64,000 nucleotides of DNA from Bacillus mycoides (GTDB taxonomy: Bacteria; Bacillota; Bacilli; Bacillales; Bacillaceae_G), in NCBI RefSeq assembly GCF_018742245.1, contig NZ_CP036132.1, positions 3,529,001 to 3,593,000 on the forward strand, given 5' to 3'. The notes below the pieces were generated by a model. That model was not told the origin of the DNA. It did no database searches and worked only from the letters and a program-made list of their open reading frames with translations. The position numbers were made by a program, and so were the translations under genes. This document shows, piece after piece, positions 1-9,016 of the stretch. Each line of letters opens with the position of its first letter. Position 1 is the first letter of the stretch.

Positions 1-222
1 ACGATATTTCGTTACCGTTATATTATCCATCGTATTTAAAATTGATTCAAGTCTAGAGATTTGTTCTTGATTATCACACATAAGCAAAAGTCCGCGTCGT
101 GCATTATCTACACCATTAATTGTGACAATATTGATGCCAAGCATACCGATTAACGAAGAAACGTCACCAAGTAAGCCAGGTCGGTTTTTATGTATTTCAT
201 ATTCAAAATACCATTCAATCAT
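1..222 (-). CDS. ymfK: YmfK-type protein with ACT-like N-terminus (DUF3388 family), 3' part outside the window
   Basis: Partial gene: the first 74 codons are visible and the frame runs off the left edge without a stop. It starts at ATG 220-222, preceded by a GGGGGAGTG ribosome-binding site. The protein begins MIEWYFEYEIHKNRPGLLGD, and the stretch NRPGLLGDVSSLIGMLGINI has the layout of an ACT regulatory domain (strand, Gly-Leu-Leu turn, helix). Position after ymfI-ymfJ matches ymfK of Bacillus, a conserved protein of unknown function. A role in small-molecule sensing is only an inference from the ACT-like fold. The 139 bp upstream hold the ymfJ terminator. Confidence 0.75.
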   Translation of the reverse strand, partial: MIEWYFEYEIHKNRPGLLGDVSSLIGMLGINIVTINGVDNARRGLLLMCDNQEQISRLESILNTMDNITVTKYR

Positions 223-327
223 CCAAGATCACTCCCCCACGCTTACTTTACACCTACGTACTATATTATATGATTTCACCTTAATAGGGAAGCTAAATGT
301 ATAATCTATTCCTCCTAATTATTATAC

Positions 328-363
328 AAAAAAAGTAGAGAGGAGCTTCTCCTCTCTACTTTT
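328..363 (-). terminator. Rho-independent terminator after ymfJ
   Basis: A perfect 15-bp stem (331-345 with 349-363, loop of 3) is followed on the minus strand by a run of T. The ymfJ stop codon lies inside the upstream arm. Confidence 0.9.
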
Positions 364-610
364 ACTTATGTTGTACAAACTTCACCATTAAATTTGCGAT
401 TGTATGTTGCTCTTGTTCATCAGCAACTTTCCAAAGCTCAGACAATAATTTTTCTTGATCGTTGCGCGCTTCTACTTCATTTGCTAAATAATCACCAACA
501 CGAAATGCCATATCTGATACGGCACCACCATCAAGCCCTTTCCCCCCCGCTTGTTCTAAACGTTCTCCTAAAAAGCTCTTCCACTGATCAAAATTATCTA
601 ACACTGACAT
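362..610 (-). CDS. ymfJ: YmfJ, DUF3243 family small protein
   Basis: An 82-residue soluble protein with no membrane segment or signal peptide; function unknown. The start was placed at ATG 608-610 (MSVLDNFDQW) because a GAGGTG ribosome-binding site lies 7-8 nt upstream; an in-frame GTG at 623-625 falls inside that site and is unlikely. It contains an acidic, helical middle and matches the short DUF3243 proteins found after ymfI in Bacillus. No terminator is visible between ymfI and ymfJ, so the two are probably cotranscribed, ending at the hairpin 328-363. Confidence 0.85.
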   Translation of the reverse strand: MSVLDNFDQWKSFLGERLEQAGGKGLDGGAVSDMAFRVGDYLANEVEARNDQEKLLSELWKVADEQEQHTIANLMVKFVQHK

Positions 611-685
611 GTTTAAGCACCTCACTATTGAGTAATAGAATCATGCTTAATTTGTGCATTTTTTTATTTTTTATGTAAGAAATTT

Positions 686-1399
686 TTAGCAATGCCAACC
701 GCCATTGACTCCAATAATTTGCCCCGTAATATAAGAAGCTCCTGGCGAAACAAGGAAAGAGATTGTTTTTGCTACCTCTTCGGGTAGTCCTATTCTACCT
801 AATGGAATATCTTCAGCAATTTCATTTTTATCATCTTCTGAAAATACATTTAACATTTCTGTTTCGATCGCACCTGGCGCTACCGCATTAACGCGCAATC
901 CACTTAAAGAAACTTCTTTCGCTAAAGCCTTCACATATGAATTTTGTGCACCTTTCACCATTGAGTACAGCACCTCACAAGACGCTCCTATTTGCCCCCA
1001 AATAGATGAAATAATGACAACATTACCACTTCTCCGCCCGATCATTGGTGGAAGCGCCATCGATAGAAGTCTATATAAACTCTTTACTTGAAGCTCCACC
1101 ATATAATCTAATTCTTCATTAGTAACATCTGTTACTAATCCAAAGATACTCTTTCCAGCTGCGTATACAATAACATCAATAGGATGTTCGATTTGTCCCC
1201 ACAATTTCTCCGCTCCATCGATAGAAGCTAAATTTGCTTGCACAGGAATCACTACATCAAATTCCTTTTGTAACTCCTTTACCTTCTCTTCGCTTTTATT
1301 ATAATGAATATAGACTGTGTAACCATCCTCAATTAACTGCTTCGAAATAGCAGAGCCAATCCCTCCGCTTCCTCCAGTTACTAATGCATACTTTTTCAT
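686..1399 (-). CDS. ymfI: YmfI, short-chain dehydrogenase/reductase, FabG-like
   Basis: A 237-residue classical SDR. The N-terminal Rossmann motif TGGSGGIG (about residues 8-15) binds NAD(P). A catalytic Ser lies in IISSIWG, and the Tyr-xxx-Lys pair is in LYSMVKGA. The C-terminal GQIIGVNGGW is typical of 3-oxoacyl-ACP reductases. Substrate is not established; annotation as a FabG paralogue is by family. Start ATG 1397-1399 follows a GAGAGGG site. It lies downstream of the two M16 peptidases, separated from ymfH by a likely hairpin terminator at 1439-1481. Confidence 0.88.
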   Translation of the reverse strand: MKKYALVTGGSGGIGSAISKQLIEDGYTVYIHYNKSEEKVKELQKEFDVVIPVQANLASIDGAEKLWGQIEHPIDVIVYAAGKSIFGLVTDVTNEELDYMVELQVKSLYRLLSMALPPMIGRRSGNVVIISSIWGQIGASCEVLYSMVKGAQNSYVKALAKEVSLSGLRVNAVAPGAIETEMLNVFSEDDKNEIAEDIPLGRIGLPEEVAKTISFLVSPGASYITGQIIGVNGGWHC

Positions 1400-1438
1400 A
1401 AATTCCCTCTCTTATCTTTTATGTATAAATAAATAATA

Positions 1439-1481
1439 CCCTCATCTTACCATTTGGCAATAACCAAACGTTAGATGAGGG
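1439..1481 (-). terminator. Probable terminator between ymfH and ymfI
   Basis: Nine-bp outer arms (CCCTCATCT, 1439-1447, with its complement at 1473-1481) enclose a smaller TTGG/CCAA stem. The minus strand then continues with TATTATTTATTTAT, a poor but T-rich tail, so termination may be partial. Confidence 0.6.
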
Positions 1482-1515
1482 ATATAGATACTGCGTTTTT
1501 CATTCACATATTACT

Positions 1516-2802
1516 TCACTTTTTTGGCAACACTTGGCAGACACTCATTTTCTCTTCAATTAATAATGTTTTTGCTGCTTGTTGTAGGTCTTGAACAGTT
1601 AATCCTTCTAACACTGTAAGAGCATCAAATAAACTAGATTCATTAAACGCATATCGTGTAAACTGATTTGCAATATATTCAGGTGAATTCAACGATCGTA
1701 AAAATCCGCCAATTTTCTTTTTCTTCACCCGTTCCAGCGCAGTCTCATCTAACTGATCATAATTCGTTTGTAGTAAAATACCTTTTAATTGTTCTGCCAA
1801 TTCATCAGGTTGCTTCGTATCTCCACCAACCATTGCAAAACCGAAGTTATTTTCTTCTGTATAGTCATACGAGAACGAATCATCAATAAGACCTTCATTA
1901 TATAAAGATTCGTAATGAACTGACCCTTTTCCAAATAAATAATCTAAAAGTAATGTAAGCGCAATTTCTTGTTTTAAAAGGGCTTGCCCTTTTTCTTTTA
2001 AATTCGTTGCCTTAATACCAACTAAACATTTTGGAGTTTGGACAGGCATTGAAATAATCTTTTTCTTTTCATTTACTTCTTCTGGTTCCTCTTCAAAAGA
2101 GCGAACGATTTCCGGTTGATTTTCGTAATCTTTTTTCGCTTGATTTTCACGAACTAAATCCATTGTTTTTTCAGGATCAATCGCTCCAACAACAAATAAT
2201 AACATGTTGCTCGGATGGTAAAAAGTCTCATAACATTCATACAGTAGGTCTTTTGTAATTTTACTAATAGACTCAATCGTCCCTGCAATATCAATTTTAA
2301 TTGGATGTTTCACAAACAAACTATCGATTAACCCAAAGTATAAACGCCAGTCTGGGTTATCTTGGTACATTTGAATTTCTTGACCGATAATACCTTTTTC
2401 TTTTTCAACCGTTTTTTCAGAGAAATACGGTTCTTGTACAAAGTCTAACAACGTATTTAAATTGCTTTCTACATTTGATGTACAGGAAAAGAGATAAGCG
2501 GTTCTTGTAAAAGATGTAAAAGCGTTCGCTGAAGCACCTTGTTTACTAAACAATTGAAACGCGTCATGGTCCTCTTTTTCAAACAATTTATGCTCAAGGA
2601 AATGAGCAATTCCATCTGGTACACGAGTCATGTCTTCTTTTCCAAGCGGAACAAATGTATTATCAACAGAGCCGTACTTCGTCGTAAATGTTGCAAATGT
2701 TTTGTTGAAGCCTTGTTTCGGTAAGATATATACGTCTAATCCATTCGGAAGTTTTTCATAATATAGCGTCTCTTTTAATTGCTCATACACAATTTTCTCC
2801 AT
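1516..2802 (-). CDS. ymfH: YmfH, M16 (insulinase-type) zinc peptidase
   Basis: A 428-residue M16 family protein. The inverted zinc motif HFLEH is present near residue 67 (GIAHFLEHKLF), with the downstream Glu of the site expected in the GIIGQEIQMY region, so this is the probably active member of the pair. Start ATG 2800-2802 directly abuts the stop codon of ymfF (TAAATG) and has a GGAGGGAG ribosome-binding site inside the ymfF end, indicating translational coupling. M16B peptidases of this type often work as heterodimers with an inactive partner; YmfF is the natural candidate. Confidence 0.9.
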   Translation of the reverse strand: MEKIVYEQLKETLYYEKLPNGLDVYILPKQGFNKTFATFTTKYGSVDNTFVPLGKEDMTRVPDGIAHFLEHKLFEKEDHDAFQLFSKQGASANAFTSFTRTAYLFSCTSNVESNLNTLLDFVQEPYFSEKTVEKEKGIIGQEIQMYQDNPDWRLYFGLIDSLFVKHPIKIDIAGTIESISKITKDLLYECYETFYHPSNMLLFVVGAIDPEKTMDLVRENQAKKDYENQPEIVRSFEEEPEEVNEKKKIISMPVQTPKCLVGIKATNLKEKGQALLKQEIALTLLLDYLFGKGSVHYESLYNEGLIDDSFSYDYTEENNFGFAMVGGDTKQPDELAEQLKGILLQTNYDQLDETALERVKKKKIGGFLRSLNSPEYIANQFTRYAFNESSLFDALTVLEGLTVQDLQQAAKTLLIEEKMSVCQVLPKK

Positions 2803-4077
2803 TTATTCTCCCTCCGTTCCATGTAAAAAGTAAATTGTATCTAGTTCAATATTATTAGCAACTTTCACAATCTCTTCTTTCGTCACGCTTTCTATGCCCG
2901 TTAGCCATTCTTCAACTGGACGCGTACGCTCTGAGATTACCCCGTGATAAAGCATTTCAACAAAACCACGTGGTGTATCAATTGCCTCTAAGATTTGATT
3001 TTGAATTACACTTTTCGTTTGCTGAATCTCTTCCTCTGAAAAATCACCGCTTTGCATTGCTTTCATCTGTTCTTTAATAATTTCAACAGCTTTTTCAAAG
3101 TTCTTCGCTTCAATCCCAGACATAACGAATAGCAAACCTTTATGACTTTCAAATCTCGATGCTGCATAGTACGCTAAACTATTTTTTTCACGGACATTTA
3201 CGAATAACTTCGAATGAGAAAACCCTCCAAATAATCCGTTAAACAATTGTAATGCAAAATAATCTTCATCTTTATACGTAATGAATGTGCGATAGCCGAT
3301 ATTTAATTTACTTTGCTTTAGTTCTTGTTTTTCAACAATTTCTTTTTCTTCATTATTTCGTTTATGAAGAAGTACATTTCTTTCTTTCCTAGCGCGAGGT
3401 GAAATCGAAAAATACTTATTTACAAGCTCCACAGCATCTTCTGAAATGTCACCAATGATATATAAATCCATTTCATCTTCAGCTAACACTTTTTGATAAT
3501 ATTGATACAAACTTTCATTTGTAATAGAAGCAACACTCTCTTTTTTCCCATTTGCACTTAAGCGATATGGTTCTACTTTGCACATTTCTTCAATTAAACG
3601 CTCGTTTGCATAACGCATTTTATCATCATAAGTAGCTTCAATTCGTTGCAAGAGTGCTCGTTTCTCACTTTCTACAATAGAAGATAGAAAACCGTCCCCT
3701 TCTGTTGCTGGATTTAAAACAATATCAGATAACATAGAAAGCGCCTTTTCAAATAACGGTGGTGCATCGCGTAAATATGTTTCATTTGCAATGTCTACAT
3801 AAATAGAGATGATATGGTCTTCCCCTTTTTTACTTACATCTACCGCTAAAGAAGATCCATATAATTCTTCTAAATATTGACGAAGACGAATTACAGAAGG
3901 CAGTTTTTCTGTCGCACTTTGCAATACGTACGGCAATAGAGCACGCTCTGTCACCGTCTCCTCATTTAAAGGTGCTTTAAAACGAAATACAAAGGTATTT
4001 GTTTTAAATTTATCAGTCGGAATAATATGTACTCGCAAGCCACCTAATTCATGCAGTTGCTGTTCCATTAGTTTCAT
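2803..4077 (-). CDS. ymfF: YmfF, M16-family peptidase homologue lacking the zinc motif
   Basis: A 424-residue protein of the same fold as YmfH, but the region where HxxEH should fall reads ERALLPYVLQS, so the zinc ligands are missing and it is probably not a peptidase by itself. The C-terminal half keeps the M16 substrate-binding features (FGGFSHSKLF, SLAYYAASR). Start ATG 4075-4077 follows AAGGAGGG. It opens a ymfF-ymfH unit driven by the promoter at 4117-4146. The arrangement resembles active/inactive M16 pairs such as those that mature peptides; the substrate is unknown here. Confidence 0.88.
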   Translation of the reverse strand: MKLMEQQLHELGGLRVHIIPTDKFKTNTFVFRFKAPLNEETVTERALLPYVLQSATEKLPSVIRLRQYLEELYGSSLAVDVSKKGEDHIISIYVDIANETYLRDAPPLFEKALSMLSDIVLNPATEGDGFLSSIVESEKRALLQRIEATYDDKMRYANERLIEEMCKVEPYRLSANGKKESVASITNESLYQYYQKVLAEDEMDLYIIGDISEDAVELVNKYFSISPRARKERNVLLHKRNNEEKEIVEKQELKQSKLNIGYRTFITYKDEDYFALQLFNGLFGGFSHSKLFVNVREKNSLAYYAASRFESHKGLLFVMSGIEAKNFEKAVEIIKEQMKAMQSGDFSEEEIQQTKSVIQNQILEAIDTPRGFVEMLYHGVISERTRPVEEWLTGIESVTKEEIVKVANNIELDTIYFLHGTEGE

Positions 4078-4116
4078 TAATAGCCCTCCTTTACGTATGT
4101 AGGAATATTCCTCTTC

Positions 4117-4146
4117 AATATACAGTTTTTAGAAATAAAAAATCAA
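4117..4146 (-). promoter_or_regulatory. Probable sigma-A promoter of ymfF-ymfH
   Basis: Minus strand TTGATT (4141-4146), 18-bp spacer, TATATT (4117-4122), about 40 bp upstream of ymfF. A 12-bp inverted repeat (4124-4135 and 4179-4190) begins in the spacer. Confidence 0.6.
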
Positions 4147-4240
4147 CTTTTCTTCCTTATTATGCTTACATTTGATTCTTTCTAAAAACTTTAATATGTA
4201 AGGAACATAGTAAAATTCCGTATTAAATATATTCTATGTA

Positions 4241-4271
4241 AAAAAGCCCGCACTAATGTGCGAGCTTTTCT
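4241..4271 (-). terminator. Terminator after nupQ
   Basis: Stem AAAAGC-CGCAC with one mismatch, loop ATTA/TAAT, followed on the minus strand by TTTTT. It ends the nup operon before the ymfF promoter. Confidence 0.8.
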
Positions 4272-4287
4272 TATACTTTCTAAATAC

Positions 4288-5247
4288 TCATCGTTTTCCT
4301 TTTTCATAAGGCGTTCCTAATGCTTTCGGAGCTTCAGATCGTCCTACAAAACCAACAAGTGCTAATATTGTAAATACATATGGTAATATCGTTAAGAATA
4401 CACTCGGAATCTCTTTTAATACAGGAATGGTACCACCTGTTATCCCAAGTGATTGAGCAAATCCGAAGAACAGCGCCGCTCCAAGAGCACCAAGTGGATT
4501 CCATTTACCAAAGATCATAGCTGCTAGCGCCAAGAAACCTTGTCCAGTAATTGTAGCACCTGAGAAGTTACCAGAAATCGACATTGCGAAGACCGCACCG
4601 CCCACTCCTGCAAACATTCCAGATATACAAACTGCAATATAACGCATTTTATATACATTAATCCCCATCGTATCTGCTGCCATTGGATGTTCACCAACAG
4701 CACGAAGACGAAGACCGAACGGCGTTTTATAAATAATGTACCAAACAACAAAAGCTAAAATAATAGCAATATACGATGTTAACGGTACATTTGAGAAAAA
4801 GATTTTCCCGATTACCGGAATATCCGAAAGTCCTGGAACATCGATTTTTTCAATTCGGTATTGAATAAAATCAGTCTGTCCTTTACCAAAGATTTTCTTA
4901 ATCGCAAATACTGTTAAACCGAGGGCCAAAAAGTTAATCGCTACCCCGCTTACTACTTGATCCGCGCGGAATGTAATGGATGCTACTGCGTGAAGAAGTG
5001 CAAATAACCCACTACCAATAGCTGCAAATAATAGTGCAATCCAAGGAGTCATTGCTCCCCACGTATCACCCATTAATAACGTTGTAACGATACCAGTAAA
5101 TGCACCAAATAACATTAAACCTTCTAATGCTATATTTACAACTCCAGAACGTTCACTGAACACTCCACCTAACGCCGTAAAAATAAGTGGCGCTGCCGTA
5201 TATAACGTACCAGTCACAAGAATGGCTAAAACATCTAAAAAGCTCAT
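4288..5247 (-). CDS. nupQ: NupQ-type nucleoside ABC transporter permease
   Basis: A 319-residue, very hydrophobic membrane protein of the BPD_transp_2 family (RbsC/BMP-type permeases). It carries the conserved segment GVVNIALEGLMLFGAF near the N-terminus, typical of these permeases, and many predicted transmembrane helices. With NupP it would form the membrane channel of an importer whose ATPase is NupO and lipoprotein receptor NupN. The start ATG at 5245-5247 directly follows the nupP stop (TAAATG) with AAGGAGGG upstream. By family (B. subtilis nupNOPQ) the substrate is guanosine or related nucleosides. Confidence 0.88.
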   Translation of the reverse strand: MSFLDVLAILVTGTLYTAAPLIFTALGGVFSERSGVVNIALEGLMLFGAFTGIVTTLLMGDTWGAMTPWIALLFAAIGSGLFALLHAVASITFRADQVVSGVAINFLALGLTVFAIKKIFGKGQTDFIQYRIEKIDVPGLSDIPVIGKIFFSNVPLTSYIAIILAFVVWYIIYKTPFGLRLRAVGEHPMAADTMGINVYKMRYIAVCISGMFAGVGGAVFAMSISGNFSGATITGQGFLALAAMIFGKWNPLGALGAALFFGFAQSLGITGGTIPVLKEIPSVFLTILPYVFTILALVGFVGRSEAPKALGTPYEKGKR

Positions 5248-6306
5248 TTATTTTCCCTCCTTGCTCATGCGTGTAAGTGCCCAGCGTAAAACATAACTGC
5301 AAGCAACAAAGAAAATAATACATGCGATAATAACATTAATTAACTCAGAAGGTACATCTGCTTCAAAATTCATTTGTGGGGCTGCACTTTTCAAACCACC
5401 GAACAGTAAAGCCGATAATAATATACCAAATGGATTATTCCCTCCAAGAAGAGCTACCGCAATCCCATCAAATCCAATACCTGTAAACGAAGACATCGCT
5501 GTCATGTTTTGGAATGTACCAAGCCCTTCCATAGCACCACCAATCCCTGCAAACGCACCCGCAATCGTCATAGATAGCACAACATTTCGAGAAACTTTCA
5601 TCCCCGCATACTGAGAAGCATGTTGATTAAATCCAACAGATTTCAATTCGTATCCCAATGTCGTTCTATCCAATAAGAACCACATAATAATCGCAATTAA
5701 AATCGCTACGATAATTCCCCAGTGCAAACGAGAACCATCCGTTAAAGAAGATAACCATTCAGAAGATAATGAAGCACTAGATTTTATGTCATACGATTTC
5801 TCATTCGCCTCATGTAAAAAGCGCTTAATTAAATCATACGTCACATAAAGTGCAATATAATTCATCATGATTGTTACGATTACTTCATTTACTTTAAATT
5901 TCCCTTTCAAATATCCCGGGATAAATCCCCACAAACCACCAGCTATCGCCGCTACTAAAATTGACAACGGAATATGTAAAATTGCCGGTAATGATACTGC
6001 ATATCCAAACCAAACAGCAGCAAGCCAACCAACTAATAATTGCCCCTCTACTCCGATGTTAAAAAGACCTGTACGGAATGCAAATGCCACAGAAAGTCCT
6101 GCTAACACAAGCGGAATCATCGTACGTAATGTCTCACCAATTGCTTGCGGATTTCCAACCATTCCTTCCCAAAGCGCTGCATACCCAACAATTGGATCAT
6201 ATCCACTAACTAACATTACAATGGCACCAACAAGTAAACCAAAAATAACGGATAATACAGGAACTAAAATGTTAATTGTTCGCTCCGTTAAAAATTTTTT
6301 AGCCAT
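5248..6306 (-). CDS. nupP: NupP-type nucleoside ABC transporter permease
   Basis: A 352-residue integral membrane protein, second permease of the nup system. It shows the family signature FRTGLFNIGVEGQLLVG and a C-terminal LLGGNNPFGILLSALLFGGL segment. Its ATG (6304-6306) overlaps the last 8 nt of nupO, which implies translational coupling and equal stoichiometry with the ATPase. A periplasm-like loop around residues 160-190 is longer than in NupQ. Substrate assigned by homology to the B. subtilis guanosine transporter and by the guanine-type riboswitch upstream of the gene cluster. Confidence 0.88.
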   Translation of the reverse strand: MAKKFLTERTINILVPVLSVIFGLLVGAIVMLVSGYDPIVGYAALWEGMVGNPQAIGETLRTMIPLVLAGLSVAFAFRTGLFNIGVEGQLLVGWLAAVWFGYAVSLPAILHIPLSILVAAIAGGLWGFIPGYLKGKFKVNEVIVTIMMNYIALYVTYDLIKRFLHEANEKSYDIKSSASLSSEWLSSLTDGSRLHWGIIVAILIAIIMWFLLDRTTLGYELKSVGFNQHASQYAGMKVSRNVVLSMTIAGAFAGIGGAMEGLGTFQNMTAMSSFTGIGFDGIAVALLGGNNPFGILLSALLFGGLKSAAPQMNFEADVPSELINVIIACIIFFVACSYVLRWALTRMSKEGK

Positions 6307-7831
6307 TTGTATTCACCTTCTCTTTCTCCGTTCCGCCAGCCATCAACAAACCAAGCTGTTGTTCATTTGTTTCTTTCGCATCGACAATTGCTACAATTTT
6401 CCCTTCATATATAACAGCAACTCGATCACTTACATTCAAAATTTCATCCAGTTCTAGCGATAGAAGTAATACTGCTTTCCCATTATCTCTCTGCTCGATT
6501 AATTTTTTATGAATAAATTCAATCGCACCTACATCTAAACCACGTGTTGGCTGTGCCGCAATTAATAAATCCGGATTACGATCCACTTCACGTGCGATAA
6601 TTGCCTTTTGCTGGTTTCCACCAGATAGTGCGCGAGTTAAGGTTTGTTCACTAGGTGTACGTACATCAAACTGTTCAATAAGCTCTTTTGCTTTTTGTGT
6701 GATTTTACTAAAGTTTAAAATCCCTTTCTTTGAGAATGGGTTTTTATAGTACGTTTGCAAAACTATATTATCTCTAACAGAAAAATCAAGCACAAGCCCG
6801 TGTTTATGACGGTCTTCTGGAATATGACCAATTCCTTCCTCTGTAATTCTTCGAACAGGCCAATTCGTTATTTCTTTTCCTTTAATTGCAATAGAACCTG
6901 ACTCAACTTTTCGTAAACCAGTAATTGCCTCTATTAATTCACTTTGTCCATTTCCATCAATCCCTGCAATACCAACGATTTCTCCTGCACGAACAGTTAA
7001 GTCAAGGCCTTTTACAGCAGGTAATTGGCGTGCATCATGAACGACAAGATTCGCAACAGACAGAACCTCCGCTTTCGGTTTGGCCCCTATTTTTTCTGTT
7101 TTAAAATTCACTTGACGTCCGACCATTAATTCTGCAAGTTTATGTTCATCCATTTTCGCAACGTCAACTGTACCAATTCCTTTACCTTTACGAATAATTG
7201 TGCAACGATCGCAAACTTCCATAATTTCTTTTAATTTATGTGTAATAAGAATGATAGATTTTCCTTCTTGCACAAGCTTTTTCATAATTTGAATCAACTC
7301 ATGAATTTCTTGAGGAGTTAACACTGCAGTCGGTTCATCGAATATTAAAATCTCCGCACCACGATAAAGCGTCTTTAATATTTCAACCCTTTGCTGCATC
7401 CCAACCGAAATATCTTCAATCTTTGCATTTGGATCAACAGCTAAACCGTACTGTTCAGATAATTGTTTAATTTCTTTTGCAGCCTCTTCAACAGCTATTT
7501 TCCCTTTTCTCTTCGGCTCATTTCCAAGAATGATATTCTCTGTAACTGTAAAATTATGAACAAGCATAAAGTGCTGATGGACCATCCCAATTCCAAGGTC
7601 ATTTGCTATATTCGGATTTGTAATTTTTACAGGGTTTCCTTTAATTTTAATTTCGCCCTGTTCTGGTTGATACAAACCGAACAGTACATTCATCAACGTT
7701 GATTTCCCTGCACCATTTTCTCCAAGTAAAGCGTGTATCTCTCCCTGTTTTACTTGCAGCGTAATATCATCATTCGCTACAATGCCTGGGAATACTTTTG
7801 TAATATTGTTCATCTCAATTACGTATTCCAT
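6299..7831 (-). CDS. nupO: NupO-type double ATPase of nucleoside ABC importer
   Basis: A 510-residue protein with two tandem ABC domains. The first has a good Walker A (GENGAGKST, about residue 38), signature VGMQQR and Walker B ILIFDEP. The second has a degenerate Walker A (GIDGNGQSE, about residue 288) but an intact signature LSGGNQQ, the pattern typical of RbsA/BMP-type ATPases. Start ATG 7829-7831 was preferred over an upstream in-frame codon because AAGGAGGAAC precedes it. It energises import through NupP and NupQ. A perfect palindrome separates it from nupN. Confidence 0.9.
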   Translation of the reverse strand: MEYVIEMNNITKVFPGIVANDDITLQVKQGEIHALLGENGAGKSTLMNVLFGLYQPEQGEIKIKGNPVKITNPNIANDLGIGMVHQHFMLVHNFTVTENIILGNEPKRKGKIAVEEAAKEIKQLSEQYGLAVDPNAKIEDISVGMQQRVEILKTLYRGAEILIFDEPTAVLTPQEIHELIQIMKKLVQEGKSIILITHKLKEIMEVCDRCTIIRKGKGIGTVDVAKMDEHKLAELMVGRQVNFKTEKIGAKPKAEVLSVANLVVHDARQLPAVKGLDLTVRAGEIVGIAGIDGNGQSELIEAITGLRKVESGSIAIKGKEITNWPVRRITEEGIGHIPEDRHKHGLVLDFSVRDNIVLQTYYKNPFSKKGILNFSKITQKAKELIEQFDVRTPSEQTLTRALSGGNQQKAIIAREVDRNPDLLIAAQPTRGLDVGAIEFIHKKLIEQRDNGKAVLLLSLELDEILNVSDRVAVIYEGKIVAIVDAKETNEQQLGLLMAGGTEKEKVNTNG

Positions 7832-7896
7832 TTTGTTCCTCCTTCTAGCAGGGAACACTCCCTAATTACACTCTATTAAAAGTATTTTTATATATA

Positions 7897-7925
7897 CAAA
7901 GGTTAGTTCTAAGAACTAACCTTTG
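7897..7925 (-). terminator. Intercistronic hairpin between nupN and nupO (attenuator or RNA stabiliser)
   Basis: Fourteen-bp perfect arms (7897-7910 and 7912-7925) followed on the minus strand by TATATATAAAAATA, not a clean T run. Likely reduces read-through or protects the nupN 3' end, so that the binding protein is made in excess over the ATPase and permeases. Confidence 0.6.
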
Positions 7926-7939
7926 CTATTGCTCTATCA

Positions 7940-9016
7940 TTATTTCTTTAGAGCAGCTTCGTATGCTTTATATTCATCATCAGTCGCAGGTACTTTAATT
8001 TCACCAGCAGTGATTTTCTTCTCAAACTCTTCTACTTTTGTTAAAATTTCTGGGTTTACTTTTTTCACATTATCAGTTGATTTCGAGATACCAACACCAT
8101 CATCTTTTAAACCAAACTCTTCTACTTTACCGCCTTTTAACTTACCATCTTTCGCTTCTTGTGCTACTTTTGCAACTGCAATATCAACACGTTTCACCAT
8201 AGAAGTTAAAGTTACGTTTTCAGGCATACCTTCTTGATTTTGGTCACGGTCAACACCGATTACCCAAACATTTTCACCTTTTTTCTTACGGTTTTTCGCT
8301 TCTGTGAATACACCGTTACCAGTTGCACCTGAAGCATGGTAAATTACGTCAACGCCTCCACCGTACATTGCTGAAGCTAATATAGATCCTTTTTCTGGCT
8401 TATCAAATGCATCAGCATATTGTGATACGATTTCGATATTTGGGTTTACTGCTTTTGCACCAGCTTTGAAACCTGATTCAAATTTTGTAATTAATGGACT
8501 CTTCACGCCACCAACAAATCCAACTTTATTTGATTTTGTTGTCATTGCTGCTACAGCACCAACTAGGAATGAACCTTCATGGTCTTTAAATGTAATACTT
8601 GTTACATTCGGTTCTTTCACAACAGTATCCACAATTGCAAATTGCTCTTTCGGATATTGTTTTGCAACCTTTTCAATCGAGTCTTGCATTAAAAATCCAA
8701 TACCAAACGTTGTATTATAATTATCTTTCGCAAATTTCGTTAAATTCGGAATGTAATCAGCATCTTTACTTGATTGAAGGTAACGATATCCTTCATTTTT
8801 CTTTAAATCGTTGTCTTTACCAAATTTCGTTAAACCTTCCCAAGCTGATTGGTTGAATGATTTATCATCAACGCCCCCAACATCTGTAACCATACCAACC
8901 TTAAACTCTTTATCCCCTTTTTTGTCACTATCCGCTTTATCCGAGTTACCACATGCACCTAACACCGTACTTGCTGCTAACGTTAACGATAATAAAAGAC
9001 CTGTTTTTTTCTTCAT
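7940..9016 (-). CDS. nupN: NupN-type substrate-binding lipoprotein, BMP/Med family
   Basis: A 358-residue exported lipoprotein. It has a lysine-rich N-terminus, hydrophobic stretch and a lipobox ending LGAC at about residue 21, so it would be anchored to the outer face of the membrane. The mature part is a BMP (Bmp/Med/PnrA) purine-nucleoside-binding domain: conserved VTDVGGVDDKSFNQSAWEG near residues 43-61, an aromatic-containing pocket region, and GVDRDQNQEG. Start ATG 9014-9016 follows AGGAGGGG. It lies 90 bp after ymfC with no clear promoter between, so it is probably cotranscribed with ymfC under the riboswitch leader. Confidence 0.9.
   Translation of the reverse strand: MKKKTGLLLSLTLAASTVLGACGNSDKADSDKKGDKEFKVGMVTDVGGVDDKSFNQSAWEGLTKFGKDNDLKKNEGYRYLQSSKDADYIPNLTKFAKDNYNTTFGIGFLMQDSIEKVAKQYPKEQFAIVDTVVKEPNVTSITFKDHEGSFLVGAVAAMTTKSNKVGFVGGVKSPLITKFESGFKAGAKAVNPNIEIVSQYADAFDKPEKGSILASAMYGGGVDVIYHASGATGNGVFTEAKNRKKKGENVWVIGVDRDQNQEGMPENVTLTSMVKRVDIAVAKVAQEAKDGKLKGGKVEEFGLKDDGVGISKSTDNVKKVNPEILTKVEEFEKKITAGEIKVPATDDEYKAYEAALKK

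Noticed and set aside
5867..6457. Plus-strand open frame of 196 codons across nupP/nupO
   Set aside because: It lies antisense to two clear transporter genes, has no ribosome-binding site and no family resemblance; an overlap shadow.
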